Assembly (NCBI GenBank): GCA_947499565.1
Contig: CANMOV010000001.1
Coordinates: 558,001-622,000 of the forward strand
Direction of reading: 5' to 3'
DNA from: an uncultured Croceitalea sp.
GTDB lineage: Bacteria > Bacteroidota > Bacteroidia > Flavobacteriales > Flavobacteriaceae
DNA length: 64,000 nt
Under the pieces are notes generated by a model. The model saw only the letters and a list, made by a program, of their open reading frames with translations. It was not told the DNA's origin and ran no database searches. This document shows, one piece after another, positions 45,582-55,131 of this stretch. The position numbers and the translations under genes were made by a program. The stretch's first letter is position 1; each line of letters opens with the position of its first letter.

Positions 45582-47957
45582 ATGAATACAAGTTCGATAG
45601 AAAGATATACTTTAAAACAATATACCAGATTGATCATATCATTCTTTGGTACATTGTTATTACTATCCATATACCAATATACCACGCTTTACTTTAAGGG
45701 AGTAGTAGATACAATTTTAAGCGGAAGTTTCTTTATTGCGGTTGCACATCAACTGGGCTATGCGTCTATAATTGGGCTTATTCTAGTATTTCCTTTTAAT
45801 TTTTGGGAAAACCTAAGACCAAAATATGGGTTTAATTTAGTATTTGTTATTATTGCTTTTTTGCTCATTATTGAGGCTGCTCTTATAAGTTACTATTGTA
45901 CAGCTTTAGTGCCTTTAGGGTCAGATTTATTGGGGTACAGTTTTTCTGATATTAAAATGACAATTTCCAATTCTGGAGGAATATCTTTTCTGCCAATTTT
46001 GGGATTAATCCTAATAATTGGTGTGTATTTTGGTTTGTATAAAGTCACATCCAAGTATTACCATTATATAGGTAGAATGTATCCTTTTACAATAATTCTA
46101 TTTAGCTTTTTTATATCAACTTTATATTTAGACGGAAAACCCATTAATCAAAATAAAAGTCAGTATTTAGCTATAAACATCTACAATAGTTCAACTGAAG
46201 ATACTTCTTACAGCGCAGATTTAGAATATCCTCTAATTAAACCACAACCTGTTGAAAATCCTTTAGGAGATTTTTTTGATTTAAAAGAGGAGAAACCAAA
46301 TATTGTTTTCATAATTGTAGAAGGTCTAGGTAGGGATTTTGTCGGTGAGGGTGCAGAATTTGGTGGTTTCACTCCGTTCTTAGATTCATTAACCCAGAAA
46401 TCCTTGTATTGGGAAAATTGTTTAAGTACAACGGGAAGAACGTTTGGGGTATTACCAGGCTTATTAGGTTCATTACCCTTTGGAAAAAGCGGTTTTATGG
46501 AGCTAGAAGAATATCCAAATAAGCTTACTCTTTTTAGCATACTAAAAAATAACGGGTATCACACGTCTTTCTATCAAGGTACTAACAGTGCATTTGATGG
46601 TGTAGACAAATTTCTTCTGAGTGAGAATGTTGATTTTATTCTGGATATGCAAAGTTTTGGTAATGACTATAAAATGCAAGAAAAGAATGCTGAAGGTTCT
46701 ACTTGGGGCTATCCAGATAAAGAATTGTTCAAAAAGAGCATGAGCATAGATAGAAAAGCCAATACGAATAGGTTGGAAGTTTATATGACCATTAGCAATC
46801 ATGAACCTTTTATACCGCCTCGTCAGGATTTTTACGAAAAGCAAGTGGAAGAGTTTTTAGCTAGAAATACTTTTGATAGCAGGGTAGAAAAAATAATCAA
46901 AAAAAATGATAACATCTTCGCAACACTATTGTATACAGACAATGCTTTAAGCTATGTACTTGAAGAATATAAGAAACAACCTGACTATGACAATACTATT
47001 TTTATCATTACTGGAGACCACAGGTTAATTCCTATTCCGCAAAGAAATACTTTAAGCAGATTCCATGTCCCATTAATTATACACAGTCCTTTATTAAATA
47101 CAAGTAGAAAAATGAGTGCGATAACTTCTCATTTTGATGTGACACCGACATTATTATCTCTATTGGAAAATAACTATGAATTAAAAATGCCAAAGAAGGT
47201 AGCATGGATGGGTGAGACATTAGATACTAATATAGAATTTAGGTCAGAAAAAGATATTCCATTAATGCGTAACAAAAATGAGCTAAAAGAATATATAAGC
47301 GGAGAAAAAATATTTTCCGATGGTACAGTTTATCAAGTTGACGAAAATATGAACTTAGGAAGTTCTTTTGGAGGTGCCAAGCTAGAAAGTAAGGTAAAAG
47401 CATTTAAATCATTGAATGCCTATGTAACTAATAATAATAAGATTATACCAGATAGTTTAGCAATATTCACAGTTAAAAAAGAGAAGTTTAGTGAAAGTGA
47501 AATGATTTGGTTTAATAGTCTTTATAATGGTTATAATTCTGACAAGTATTATATCATAGCCAGAGATTTAGCATTTAAAAAAGAATACGATAAATCTTTA
47601 CTGTTATGTCGTTATATCCTTTCTGAAAAAGCGCGTCATGTAGATACAAAGATTTTAATGGGTAGAATAAATGCTTGGAGGGGAAATTCTGAAACTGCCA
47701 TTGAAATATTGAAGGAATGTATAAAAGTGAATCCCGATTATGTAGACTCTTATTCCGCATTATTTGATGTGTATTTCTGGAATAAACGCAATCGTGAGGC
47801 ATTAGAATTAATAGACTTGGTAGAAAGTAATAGTTCTAGCGTAAATATTGTTGCTGATAAAATTGCAAGAGCTAGAAGAGAGGCCAGAAAAGCTGGGGTT
47901 AAAGTCTATAAGAAACCTGATTCCCAAAAAGTAGTAGCGACTTTAGATAATGATTAG
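45582..47957 (+). CDS. LtaS/sulfatase-fold membrane phosphotransferase with C-terminal TPRs
   Basis: 791 residues. Five N-terminal membrane helices (to about 200) precede an alkaline-phosphatase-superfamily domain as in lipoteichoic acid synthases and phosphoglycerol or phosphoethanolamine transferases: 'IVFIIVEGLGRDFVG', Thr nucleophile candidate in 'CLSTTGRTFGVLPGLLGSLP', metal ligands in 'FIITGDHRLIP' and 'TSHFDVTPTLLSLL'. A TPR-like region (about 690-770) closes the protein. In this locus it may attach a phospho-substituent to the polymer in the periplasm. The substrate is inferred; the fold is clear. Confidence 0.85.
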   Translation: MNTSSIERYTLKQYTRLIISFFGTLLLLSIYQYTTLYFKGVVDTILSGSFFIAVAHQLGYASIIGLILVFPFNFWENLRPKYGFNLVFVIIAFLLIIEAALISYYCTALVPLGSDLLGYSFSDIKMTISNSGGISFLPILGLILIIGVYFGLYKVTSKYYHYIGRMYPFTIILFSFFISTLYLDGKPINQNKSQYLAINIYNSSTEDTSYSADLEYPLIKPQPVENPLGDFFDLKEEKPNIVFIIVEGLGRDFVGEGAEFGGFTPFLDSLTQKSLYWENCLSTTGRTFGVLPGLLGSLPFGKSGFMELEEYPNKLTLFSILKNNGYHTSFYQGTNSAFDGVDKFLLSENVDFILDMQSFGNDYKMQEKNAEGSTWGYPDKELFKKSMSIDRKANTNRLEVYMTISNHEPFIPPRQDFYEKQVEEFLARNTFDSRVEKIIKKNDNIFATLLYTDNALSYVLEEYKKQPDYDNTIFIITGDHRLIPIPQRNTLSRFHVPLIIHSPLLNTSRKMSAITSHFDVTPTLLSLLENNYELKMPKKVAWMGETLDTNIEFRSEKDIPLMRNKNELKEYISGEKIFSDGTVYQVDENMNLGSSFGGAKLESKVKAFKSLNAYVTNNNKIIPDSLAIFTVKKEKFSESEMIWFNSLYNGYNSDKYYIIARDLAFKKEYDKSLLLCRYILSEKARHVDTKILMGRINAWRGNSETAIEILKECIKVNPDYVDSYSALFDVYFWNKRNREALELIDLVESNSSSVNIVADKIARARREARKAGVKVYKKPDSQKVVATLDND

Positions 47958-49245
47958 TTTTCGAAATATATGCAGCATGAGTTTTATGATACTATCCTTT
48001 GCAGGATGGGGTCAGGATACTGCCTATAATGAACTAGCAGAAGGTTCCTATGAACAGGCTTACCAAATGGCATATAATGGTAAACACAAGCTTGCAAAGA
48101 ACATGTTGGTGAGCATAACAGCCAAAACTCCTAAGGATTTAAAAGCTAAAGCTTTACTCGCTAAAACCTATACTTGGGTAAGACAATATAAAAAAGCTCG
48201 CATAGAATTTAATCAACTATTAACTAAAGAACGCAATAACAAACAATACTGGATTTCGGCAATAAAAAATGAATTGTATGCGGGTGAAAATGCAACTGCC
48301 TTAGGGCTTGCTAATAAAGCATTGTTTTATAAAAACGAAGATAGCGAGCTATTACGTTTAAAAAAACTAGCAGAAGAGCGTATTGAAAATAGGGTATACC
48401 CAGAGTTGGGATGGTTTAATACGGATCAAAAAATATCAAAAAAACTCAAAGAACAAAAGAGTAAAGAAAAAGAAGTTAAGACCGAAACTACAGAAGCTAA
48501 GAAAGAAGCATTTTCTGGCAGTAATTTTGGAATTAATAATTCTTATACTTTCTTTAGTGAACGGTATGACCCAATCTTCTTTTCAAGTATTTCCTATAAG
48601 CATCAAACAAAAATTGGAAGTATTATTCCAAAAATCAATTTAAATAATCGTTCTGGAAACAGTGGTGTACAATTTGAAGTAGATATGTATCCAAAGTTCT
48701 TAAAACGTTTTTATGCTTATTTAAGTTATGGTTATTCCAATGCAACTATATATCCTTCTCATAAAGCAAGTGGTGATATATATGCAAGCTTACCTGGGGC
48801 ATTTGAATTTTCCGCAGGGGGAAGATATATAGTAACGCAAACCCAAAATATTACTGCAATTACAAACTCTATTGGTCACTACCGCGGCAACTATTACTTT
48901 TCACTACGTTCTTTTATTAACCCTAGACCAGGAAATCTTACCAGAATTTCTGCCAATTTCTTAACCCGAAAGTATTTAAAAGATGCCGAGAATTACATGG
49001 GAATTAGTGTAGGACTTGGGTATTCACCGGAGCTTAGACAAATTGTAGCTGGTGATACTTTATTGGCAGAAACCTTACTTTTTATAGAATCACAACGGCT
49101 AAGTCTGGAATACCAGTTTACAAGTAAGAACAATCAAAATATATATAAAGCTAGAGTAGGTGTTAGGAGGCAAGAACTTGCATTTGATTCTGGTAGTTTC
49201 TTTTGGGGTATAACCGCAGGTCTTAATTATAATGTGAAGTTATAG
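47950..49245 (+). CDS. YaiO-like outer-membrane beta-barrel protein with TPRs
   Basis: 431 residues. Signal peptide ('MISFRNICSMSFMILSFAGWGQ'). TPR-like repeats (about 30-135, 'EGSYEQAYQMAYNGKHKLAKNMLV', 'QYKKARIEFNQLL'), a lysine/glutamate linker (about 155-175), then a barrel ('FGINNSYTFFSERYDPIFFSSISYKHQ', 'FYAYLSYGYSNAT', ending 'FFWGITAGLNYNVKL') as in YaiO. TPR plus barrel mirrors exopolysaccharide export proteins such as PgaA. It overlaps the preceding gene by eight bases and is the last gene of the operon. Confidence 0.86.
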   Translation: MISFRNICSMSFMILSFAGWGQDTAYNELAEGSYEQAYQMAYNGKHKLAKNMLVSITAKTPKDLKAKALLAKTYTWVRQYKKARIEFNQLLTKERNNKQYWISAIKNELYAGENATALGLANKALFYKNEDSELLRLKKLAEERIENRVYPELGWFNTDQKISKKLKEQKSKEKEVKTETTEAKKEAFSGSNFGINNSYTFFSERYDPIFFSSISYKHQTKIGSIIPKINLNNRSGNSGVQFEVDMYPKFLKRFYAYLSYGYSNATIYPSHKASGDIYASLPGAFEFSAGGRYIVTQTQNITAITNSIGHYRGNYYFSLRSFINPRPGNLTRISANFLTRKYLKDAENYMGISVGLGYSPELRQIVAGDTLLAETLLFIESQRLSLEYQFTSKNNQNIYKARVGVRRQELAFDSGSFFWGITAGLNYNVKL

Positions 49246-49252
49246 CTTTACC

Positions 49253-50551
49253 TTATTTTGAAGCCTCTTTTTTTTCTTCAGAATCAAAAGCCCATTTATC
49301 TGCATACATACCATAAACAAGGCCTATTTCGTTCTCGTAAACATATTTTTCATCTTTACCAGCATCAAAATTTACATGGTAGACATATACTTTTATACCT
49401 GCATCGCGTAGTTTTACAAGCAATTTCTTTTCCCTCTTAATCATTCTTCTGGAAAGAGCTATATATTTAATATTATTAATTTTAAGAAAGTCTAATTTGT
49501 CACCTTTTATACCCATAAATGGTATTTGAGAGATCATAGCATTTAGGCCATAGCTTGCGGCTTCTTCCGCAGCCATTATACTAAACAATTCCATAATTAA
49601 TCTGTCCTTATCTACAAATGATTCTGCGAAAGCTATGGGATCATTCAACTTATCTGTAACTAGAGTCGCATCAGGATGAGCTTTGAACCAATCATTTATA
49701 CCATTTAAATCTAGAGTAGTATAATCACCATAGATTTTATGTTTCTTAAATTCTTCATGCGAAGGAGGTAGTTCACCTTTATAATCAGTAAATCTAGACC
49801 ACATTCCCCAGTCATGTGCTGCCACTAACTTTCCATCAGAGGTAGAAATAATATCAAGCTCAAAAAGACGAAACCCTTTAGCGTAACTTTCATCTAAGGC
49901 ATCTTTAGTATTTGTAGACTTAATGCCATTTACTTCACCACCAGCATGAGCTATATATCTATTAGTATTAGGTTCAAAGTTGTAAACTTCCTTTGGAAAG
50001 TAAATCTTTTCATCTTTAATTGTTTTGGGTACTTCAACTATTAAGTCAATTGAGGTGTCATCTAATAGTTCTACAATTTCTCCAGTAAGGTTATGCATTA
50101 TATATGCTTGCCTACTTTTTATTGTACTTAATGAAGACAGCCCTAATTTTCTTAGTGTTGTGGTATTATCTGATAGGCTTTTAGCTGCAGAATCATGACC
50201 TAATATTATGAATTTAGCTTTATTGATAAATAATTCTGTTACCATCATGGTCATCGCCATTGCTTCTTCTGTGCTGCCATGAGTATCATAGGTTCTATAT
50301 TCAAATTTTTCATTAGAATGAAAATGAACAATAGTTAATCCTCTATCAATTTGTTCTTTTAGACCATTTAGCGAAAAGTTACTCTTTTTCTTTGCATTAA
50401 AGCTATTACTTTGTAATACCAATAATCCCTTGGTTCCATTTTCTTCGTTAACTATATTATAGCTATTGGCATTAAGGCAAGTTATTGTAGTAAAAAAAAG
50501 TGCTATTAAGGTTACAAGTCTAATTGAAGGTTTAATAGATGCTATTATCAT
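49253..50551 (-). CDS. Secreted GDPD-like phosphodiesterase with N-terminal ILEI/FAM3-like domain
   Basis: 432 residues. Signal peptide (about 1-28). The C-terminal half is a glycerophosphodiester phosphodiesterase-type TIM barrel: 'YIAHAGGEVNGIKSTNTKDALDESYAKGFRLFELDI' (His, Asn and Glu-x-Asp) and 'LVAAHDWGMW' (His-Asp), matching the HR(G)/ExD/HD metal and catalytic sites with AHAGG for the usual HRG. The N-terminal domain (about 65-165, 'GLTIVHFHSNEKFEYRTYDTHGSTEEA', 'FIILGHDSAAKSL') resembles the ILEI/FAM3 fold. It is convergent with the polysaccharide operon, seven bases away, and may trim glycerophosphate groups. Confidence 0.78.
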   Translation of the reverse strand: MIIASIKPSIRLVTLIALFFTTITCLNANSYNIVNEENGTKGLLVLQSNSFNAKKKSNFSLNGLKEQIDRGLTIVHFHSNEKFEYRTYDTHGSTEEAMAMTMMVTELFINKAKFIILGHDSAAKSLSDNTTTLRKLGLSSLSTIKSRQAYIMHNLTGEIVELLDDTSIDLIVEVPKTIKDEKIYFPKEVYNFEPNTNRYIAHAGGEVNGIKSTNTKDALDESYAKGFRLFELDIISTSDGKLVAAHDWGMWSRFTDYKGELPPSHEEFKKHKIYGDYTTLDLNGINDWFKAHPDATLVTDKLNDPIAFAESFVDKDRLIMELFSIMAAEEAASYGLNAMISQIPFMGIKGDKLDFLKINNIKYIALSRRMIKREKKLLVKLRDAGIKVYVYHVNFDAGKDEKYVYENEIGLVYGMYADKWAFDSEEKKEASK

Positions 50552-50879
50552 AGGTAGTTACATATATGGTGGTAGCATATAAACGCCTATATGAGTCTCT
50601 TATTGCTAATAACTTAGGTATGGGCAATTAATGTATGTCTGCATTAAAATAGCAAAAGCTAGAATAGAGGGGTAGGTTATTTTAAGGGATAAATGTAGAA
50701 TATTGATTTATATATAAGATTAGGATTACAAAAAGATCATTTCTTTAACATTTTTTTAGAAATCGATTACTTCACAACAATTTAGATATAGTTCACCACA
50801 TTTTATTGTTGTCCTCTAAAGTTTAGGATATGTTTACGGTGTTAATAAAATCACCCAAATTTAAAAAACCTAATCTAGC
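50552..50879. other. Intergenic region with a promoter near its right end
   Basis: 328 bases with no open frame that I can support. It is AT-rich, runs from the divergent phosphodiesterase gene to the first mini-gene, and carries the promoter at 50806-50836. Nothing else stands out. Confidence 0.6.
50806..50836 (+). promoter_or_regulatory. Promoter of the tandem mini-genes
   Basis: TTG (50806-50808), a 20-base spacer and TATGTTTA (50829-50836; seven of eight positions of TAnnTTTG). The first mini-gene ATG is 44 bases downstream. With the strong terminator at 51141 it frames a short transcript of about 320 bases. Confidence 0.55.
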
Positions 50880-50978
50880 ATGTTATACGATACCTACGGT
50901 GAGGAATACCTTGCATTTTTACAAGAATTAAATGAAATACTGAGTATTAACGAATTAGCCGAATTGGATTATCTATAG
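50880..50978 (+). CDS. Mini-protein 1 (32 residues), tandem pair
   Basis: ATG to TAG, 33 codons, beginning MLYDTYGEEY and containing 'YLAFLQELNEIL'. It is acidic and probably helical. The adjacent 33-residue frame shares the pattern Y-[LV]-x-F-[LI]-x-[EK]-L-N-E-I-L. The pair is preceded by a consensus promoter and followed by a strong terminator. No family is known to me. Confidence 0.5.
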   Translation: MLYDTYGEEYLAFLQELNEILSINELAELDYL

Positions 50979-51010
50979 TATAGCCTTTTTTGCCCCAAAA
51001 ACTTAAAACT

Positions 51011-51112
51011 ATGGAAAATCAGAATAATGAAAACACAGCCTACGTTAATTTCATTAATAAGTTAAATGAGATATTAACGGATTACAATATCAGTCAAATG
51101 AATTGTTCTTAA
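51011..51112 (+). CDS. Mini-protein 2 (33 residues), tandem pair
   Basis: ATG to TAA, 34 codons, beginning MENQNNENTAY and containing 'YVNFINKLNEIL'. It shares a core with mini-protein 1, 32 bases upstream, at protein level more than at DNA level, which favours real coding selection. It ends 'NCS', with a single cysteine near the C-terminus. No signal or membrane segment. Confidence 0.5.
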   Translation: MENQNNENTAYVNFINKLNEILTDYNISQMNCS

Positions 51113-51134
51113 GTTTAGTTTTAGTGTACTTATC

Positions 51135-51168
51135 AAAAAAAGAGCCGCAATTAGCGGCTCTTTTTTTT
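51135..51168. terminator. Strong bidirectional terminator
   Basis: AGAGCCGC (51141-51148), loop AATTA, GCGGCTCT (51154-51161), flanked by A6 on the left and T7 on the right, so it works on both strands. It ends the mini-gene transcript on the plus strand and the rpoD transcript on the minus strand; the rpoD stop overlaps its edge. Confidence 0.9.
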
Positions 51169-52030
51169 ATCCTAAATAAGTTTTTAGAATTTTACTCTTA
51201 GAATTGTGACGAAGCTTTCGAATTGCCTTCTCTCTAATTTGACGCACTCGTTCTCTAGTTAAATCAAACGTACTACCAATTTCCTCCAAAGTCATGGATG
51301 GCTGTTGTCCAATTCCATAATATAATCGAACCACATCGGCTTCACGTGGAGATAAAGTGTCTAACGCTCGATTTATCTCAGTATTCAAGGACTGATGCAT
51401 TAATTCCCTATCTGGTTTTGGCGATTCACCAGCACGCATTACATCATATAAATTAGATGTTTCACCTTCTTTTAATGGCGCATCCATGGAAACATGACGC
51501 CCGGAATTCTTAAGAGATTGCTTTACCTCAGTAACCGTCATATCTAATTCCTTTGCAATTTCTTCTGCAGAAGGTGGTCGTTCATGAGCTTGCTCTAAGT
51601 ATGAAAAAGTCTTCTTAATCTTATTAATAGATCCAATTTTATTTAGCGGTAAGCGAACTACTCGCGATTGCTCTGCCAAAGCTTGCAGTATGGATTGACG
51701 TATCCACCATACAGCGTATGAAATAAATTTAAATCCACGTGTTTCATCAAAACGCTTTGCAGCTTTTACTAAACCTACGTTTCCTTCATTGATTAAATCT
51801 GGGAGTTTTAACCCTTGATTTTGGTACTGTTTGGCTACAGAAACAACAAACCTTAAATTCGCGTTGGTCAACTTTTCGAGGGCAACTTGGTCTCCAGTGC
51901 GTATTCTTTGTGCTAATTCTACTTCTTCTTGGGCAGTTATTAAATCAATTTTGCTAATGTCTTGTAAGTACTTATCTAAAGATTTGGATTCTCTATTGGT
52001 AACCTGCTTAATTATTTTAAGTTGCCTCAT
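51167..52030 (-). CDS. rpoD: Primary RNA polymerase sigma factor (RpoD, short Bacteroidota form)
   Basis: 287 residues, the short primary sigma of Bacteroidota, which lacks region 1.1 and the large insert of proteobacterial RpoD. Region 1.2 ('[25 protein letters not shown]'), region 2 ('[59 protein letters not shown]'), region 3 and region 4 ('[49 protein letters not shown]') are complete. It recognises the TTG/TAnnTTTG promoters seen in this window. Single gene with a strong terminator. Confidence 0.96.
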   Translation of the reverse strand: MRQLKIIKQVTNRESKSLDKYLQDISKIDLITAQEEVELAQRIRTGDQVALEKLTNANLRFVVSVAKQYQNQGLKLPDLINEGNVGLVKAAKRFDETRGFKFISYAVWWIRQSILQALAEQSRVVRLPLNKIGSINKIKKTFSYLEQAHERPPSAEEIAKELDMTVTEVKQSLKNSGRHVSMDAPLKEGETSNLYDVMRAGESPKPDRELMHQSLNTEINRALDTLSPREADVVRLYYGIGQQPSMTLEEIGSTFDLTRERVRQIREKAIRKLRHNSKSKILKTYLG

Positions 52031-52270
52031 GCGTATATTTGGTTTTTTAATGTATTAACTCTCATTATACATCATTAGAATCATTTTTCCTAATCACATT
52101 AGGCATTATTATCAAAATTTTATGAGCATACCCAAAAAATGCCTTACTTTTTAAAAAGTACATAATTGTTAATAGTATTTTGAATATTTCCTTTAAAAGA
52201 GTTTAGAACTAGCATTAAAATCTCATAATTTTGTAAGGTTTGATATTAACCTATTAGAAGCCATATCCTT

Positions 52271-53782
52271 TTGGACGTACAAAAAGAAGTTGCTAGAAAA
52301 ACCCTTTATGATTACCAATTAGAAGACCTTACCAGAATCTTCAAAGAATTGGACACCATGCCTAAAGGCAGCAATCTGCTATACCAATTGCCTACTGGAG
52401 GTGGTAAAACAGTTGTTTTTTCTGAAATTACAAGACGGTACATAGAACAGACCAAAAAGAAGGTTGTAGTGCTCACGCACCGCATAGAACTTAGCCGCCA
52501 AACATCTAAAATGTTACATGGTTTTGGAGTAACTAACAAGATTATCAATAGTGAGGTTAAGGAATTTGATGACCAAGATGAGTTTACTTGTTTTGTGGCC
52601 ATGGTAGAAACGCTAAATAATCGGTTACAAGAAGAAAAAATTAAGATTAAGGATATTGGACTAGTTATTATTGATGAGGCACATTATAATTCTTTTAGAA
52701 AACTATTCAAATATTTTGAAGACGCTACTATTCTTGGGGTAACCGCTACGCCACTAAGCTCAAACATTAAATTACCAATGAAAGACCACTACAAGAAATT
52801 GATAGTGGGTAAATCTATTAAATCCTTAATCCAAAATGGGTTCTTATCAAAGGCTGAGCTTTACAATTATGATGTTAGTTTAAAAAGTTTAAAACTTGGT
52901 ATTCATGGCGACTATACCGTAAAATCTTCAGACGAATTTTATGGTAATCAAAGCATGCTGGGTAAGTTAGTTACTGCTTATGAGGAAGTTGCGAAGGGTA
53001 CAAAAACACTAATTTTTAATAATGGTATCAATACATCGCATTATGTCTACGAGACCTTTAAAAAGGCAGGATACAATGTAAGGCACTTAGATAACAGAAA
53101 TAGTGCTGCAGAACGAAAAGAGATTTTAGAATGGTTCTCTAATACGCCGGATGCTATTTTAAGTTCAGTTAGTATTTTAACCACAGGTTTTGATGAGCCT
53201 ACGGTGGAATCTATAATTCTTAATCGCGCTACACGATCTTTAACATTGTATTTTCAAATGATTGGGCGGGGTTCTAGAGTATTACCCAATAAGAATAAGT
53301 TCAATGTTATAGATATGGGTAACAATATTGCCCGTTTTGGACCTTGGGATGAACCATTGGATTGGCAAGAGATATTTCATTTCCCTGATTTTTATTTAGA
53401 AAACATTAAAAATGATGAGGAAATAGAACGAGAATTCATTTATGAAATGCCGGATGAATTAAAAGCTAAGTTTAGTAAATCTGCAAATATTCATTTTAAC
53501 ATTAAAGAAGAATATAAAAAGGTATTTGCCCAAGGTGAAAAATCTAAATTAGTCTTAGAGAAGAGTATAGAACAGCATGCTCAAATTTGTTTTGAGAATA
53601 GTGAGGATGTTTTTGATGCTCGTATTCTTGCTAAATCTTTAAAAGAAGAAATTCAATTTAGAGTCCGTCAATATTCATATTGCATTATGAATAATACTAA
53701 AAACTACAAAGAGTGGTTGGAGGAAGATTATGAACGAAAACTGCGTTCCAATATATCTAAAAAGTTTGCTCAGTTGATGTAA
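52271..53782 (+). CDS. Superfamily 2 DEAD/DEAH-box helicase
   Basis: 503 residues, start TTG 52271 (in-frame stop eight codons upstream; the next Met, at residue 33, is just before the Walker motif). Motif I 'LPTGGGKTVVF', motif II DEAH ('VIIDEAHYNSF'), motif III 'GVTATPL', motif V 'ILTTGFDEPTVESIILNR' and motif VI 'QMIGRGSR' are all present, as in SSL2/type-III-restriction-like helicases. The C-terminal 130 residues are family-specific. No nuclease or methylase genes are adjacent, so a restriction role is not supported. The glycosyltransferase gene follows 28 bases later. Confidence 0.9.
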   Translation: MDVQKEVARKTLYDYQLEDLTRIFKELDTMPKGSNLLYQLPTGGGKTVVFSEITRRYIEQTKKKVVVLTHRIELSRQTSKMLHGFGVTNKIINSEVKEFDDQDEFTCFVAMVETLNNRLQEEKIKIKDIGLVIIDEAHYNSFRKLFKYFEDATILGVTATPLSSNIKLPMKDHYKKLIVGKSIKSLIQNGFLSKAELYNYDVSLKSLKLGIHGDYTVKSSDEFYGNQSMLGKLVTAYEEVAKGTKTLIFNNGINTSHYVYETFKKAGYNVRHLDNRNSAAERKEILEWFSNTPDAILSSVSILTTGFDEPTVESIILNRATRSLTLYFQMIGRGSRVLPNKNKFNVIDMGNNIARFGPWDEPLDWQEIFHFPDFYLENIKNDEEIEREFIYEMPDELKAKFSKSANIHFNIKEEYKKVFAQGEKSKLVLEKSIEQHAQICFENSEDVFDARILAKSLKEEIQFRVRQYSYCIMNNTKNYKEWLEEDYERKLRSNISKKFAQLM

Positions 53783-53810
53783 ATCAAATATTGTCTAAAA
53801 CAAAACTGCT

Positions 53811-55040
53811 TTGCTAAGGAAAGCTCTTTTTATTGGCTATTTATGGCCGGAACCTAAGACAACCGCGGCAGGACATCGCATGTTGCAATTATTGGAATGT
53901 TTTATGGCCAATAATTATAAACTAGTTTTTGCATCTACAGCACAAAAGACTAGTTATACAGCCAACCTTTCTGAACTAGGGATATCCACTGCTCAAATAC
54001 AGCTTAACCATAATTCCTTTAACGATTTTATCATTGACCTTAAGCCAGATGTGGTTGTTTTTGACCGATTCATGATAGAAGAACAATTTGGATGGAGAGT
54101 CGCAGAATTTGCACCAAACGCAATACGAATTTTAAACACAGAGGACTTGCATAGTTTGCGTAGTGCGCGCCAGTCCAGTATAAAAACTAATAAAGCGTTT
54201 ACAAATAAAGAATGGTTAGGTGCTGATATTACTAAACGAGAAATCGCTAGTATTTATCGTTCAGATTTAACACTTTTAATTTCTAAAATAGAAACAGAGT
54301 TACTTAAAAGTGTTTTCCATATTTCTGAAGATTTATTGGTAACACTGCCTTTTTTACTAGATACTGTTTCAGAAAAACAACAATCCAAATGGCCCAGATT
54401 TGAGGAGCGGCAGAATTTTGTTTTTATTGGCAACGGAAGGCATGCACCCAATGTAGATGCAATAAAATATCTTAAATCTGATATTTGGCCTCTTATTCAT
54501 AAAGAACTCCCAAATACTAAATTGAATATTTATGGAGCCTATTTACCACAACATGTTAATGAATTACATAAGCCTTCTGAAGGTTTTTTTATCCATGGAT
54601 GGATAGAAGAATTGGATACCGTACTGCAAGAAACTCGGGTAAACCTTGCTCCTTTGCGTTTTGGAGCTGGAATTAAAGGTAAAGTTATAGATGGTTTAAA
54701 AAATGGAACCCCAACTGTAACAACCGGAATAGGAGCAGAGGGAATCACTGACTTTACAACAAGTCATGATAATCCCATTGCATTTGCAAAAAATGCAGTT
54801 GCCCTTTATAATTTTGAAAAACAGTGGATAGCAATACAACAGCAAAATTCAGAAATAATTCGAAACAATTTTTCCAAAGAAAATCTAGCCCCGTATTTAT
54901 TTAAGATAATTGATAATATAAAAAGGAAGTTAGACGAGCACCGTTACAAAAACTTTATAGGCTCAGTTTTACAACATCAAACTATGGCAAGCACCAAGTT
55001 TATGAGTAAGTGGATTGAAGAAAAAAATAAGAAAAAGTAA
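53811..55040 (+). CDS. Family 4-type glycosyltransferase
   Basis: 409 residues, probable start TTG 53811 ('MLRKALFIGYLWPEPKTTAAGHRMLQLL'). A two-lobed GT-B fold with the C-terminal sugar-nucleotide site 'NFVFIGNGRHAPNVDAIKYL', 'IHGWIEELDTVLQETRVNLAPLRFGAGIKGKVIDGLKNGTPTVTTGIGAEGI'. It is soluble with no membrane segment. Donor and acceptor are unknown; it is not next to other cell-surface genes except the TPR protein downstream. Confidence 0.86.
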   Translation: MLRKALFIGYLWPEPKTTAAGHRMLQLLECFMANNYKLVFASTAQKTSYTANLSELGISTAQIQLNHNSFNDFIIDLKPDVVVFDRFMIEEQFGWRVAEFAPNAIRILNTEDLHSLRSARQSSIKTNKAFTNKEWLGADITKREIASIYRSDLTLLISKIETELLKSVFHISEDLLVTLPFLLDTVSEKQQSKWPRFEERQNFVFIGNGRHAPNVDAIKYLKSDIWPLIHKELPNTKLNIYGAYLPQHVNELHKPSEGFFIHGWIEELDTVLQETRVNLAPLRFGAGIKGKVIDGLKNGTPTVTTGIGAEGITDFTTSHDNPIAFAKNAVALYNFEKQWIAIQQQNSEIIRNNFSKENLAPYLFKIIDNIKRKLDEHRYKNFIGSVLQHQTMASTKFMSKWIEEKNKKK

Positions 55041-55131
55041 CACCATTTCTTAGTTCTAATACCGCATTAATTAAAATACGTAACACTTAAAATTATATAC
55101 TTTACATATATTAGTGGCTTTAATAAATTAT

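Noticed and set aside
52271-53782. The SF2 helicase as part of a restriction or defence system
   Set aside because: No methylase, nuclease or other defence gene is adjacent; neighbours are rpoD and a glycosyltransferase.
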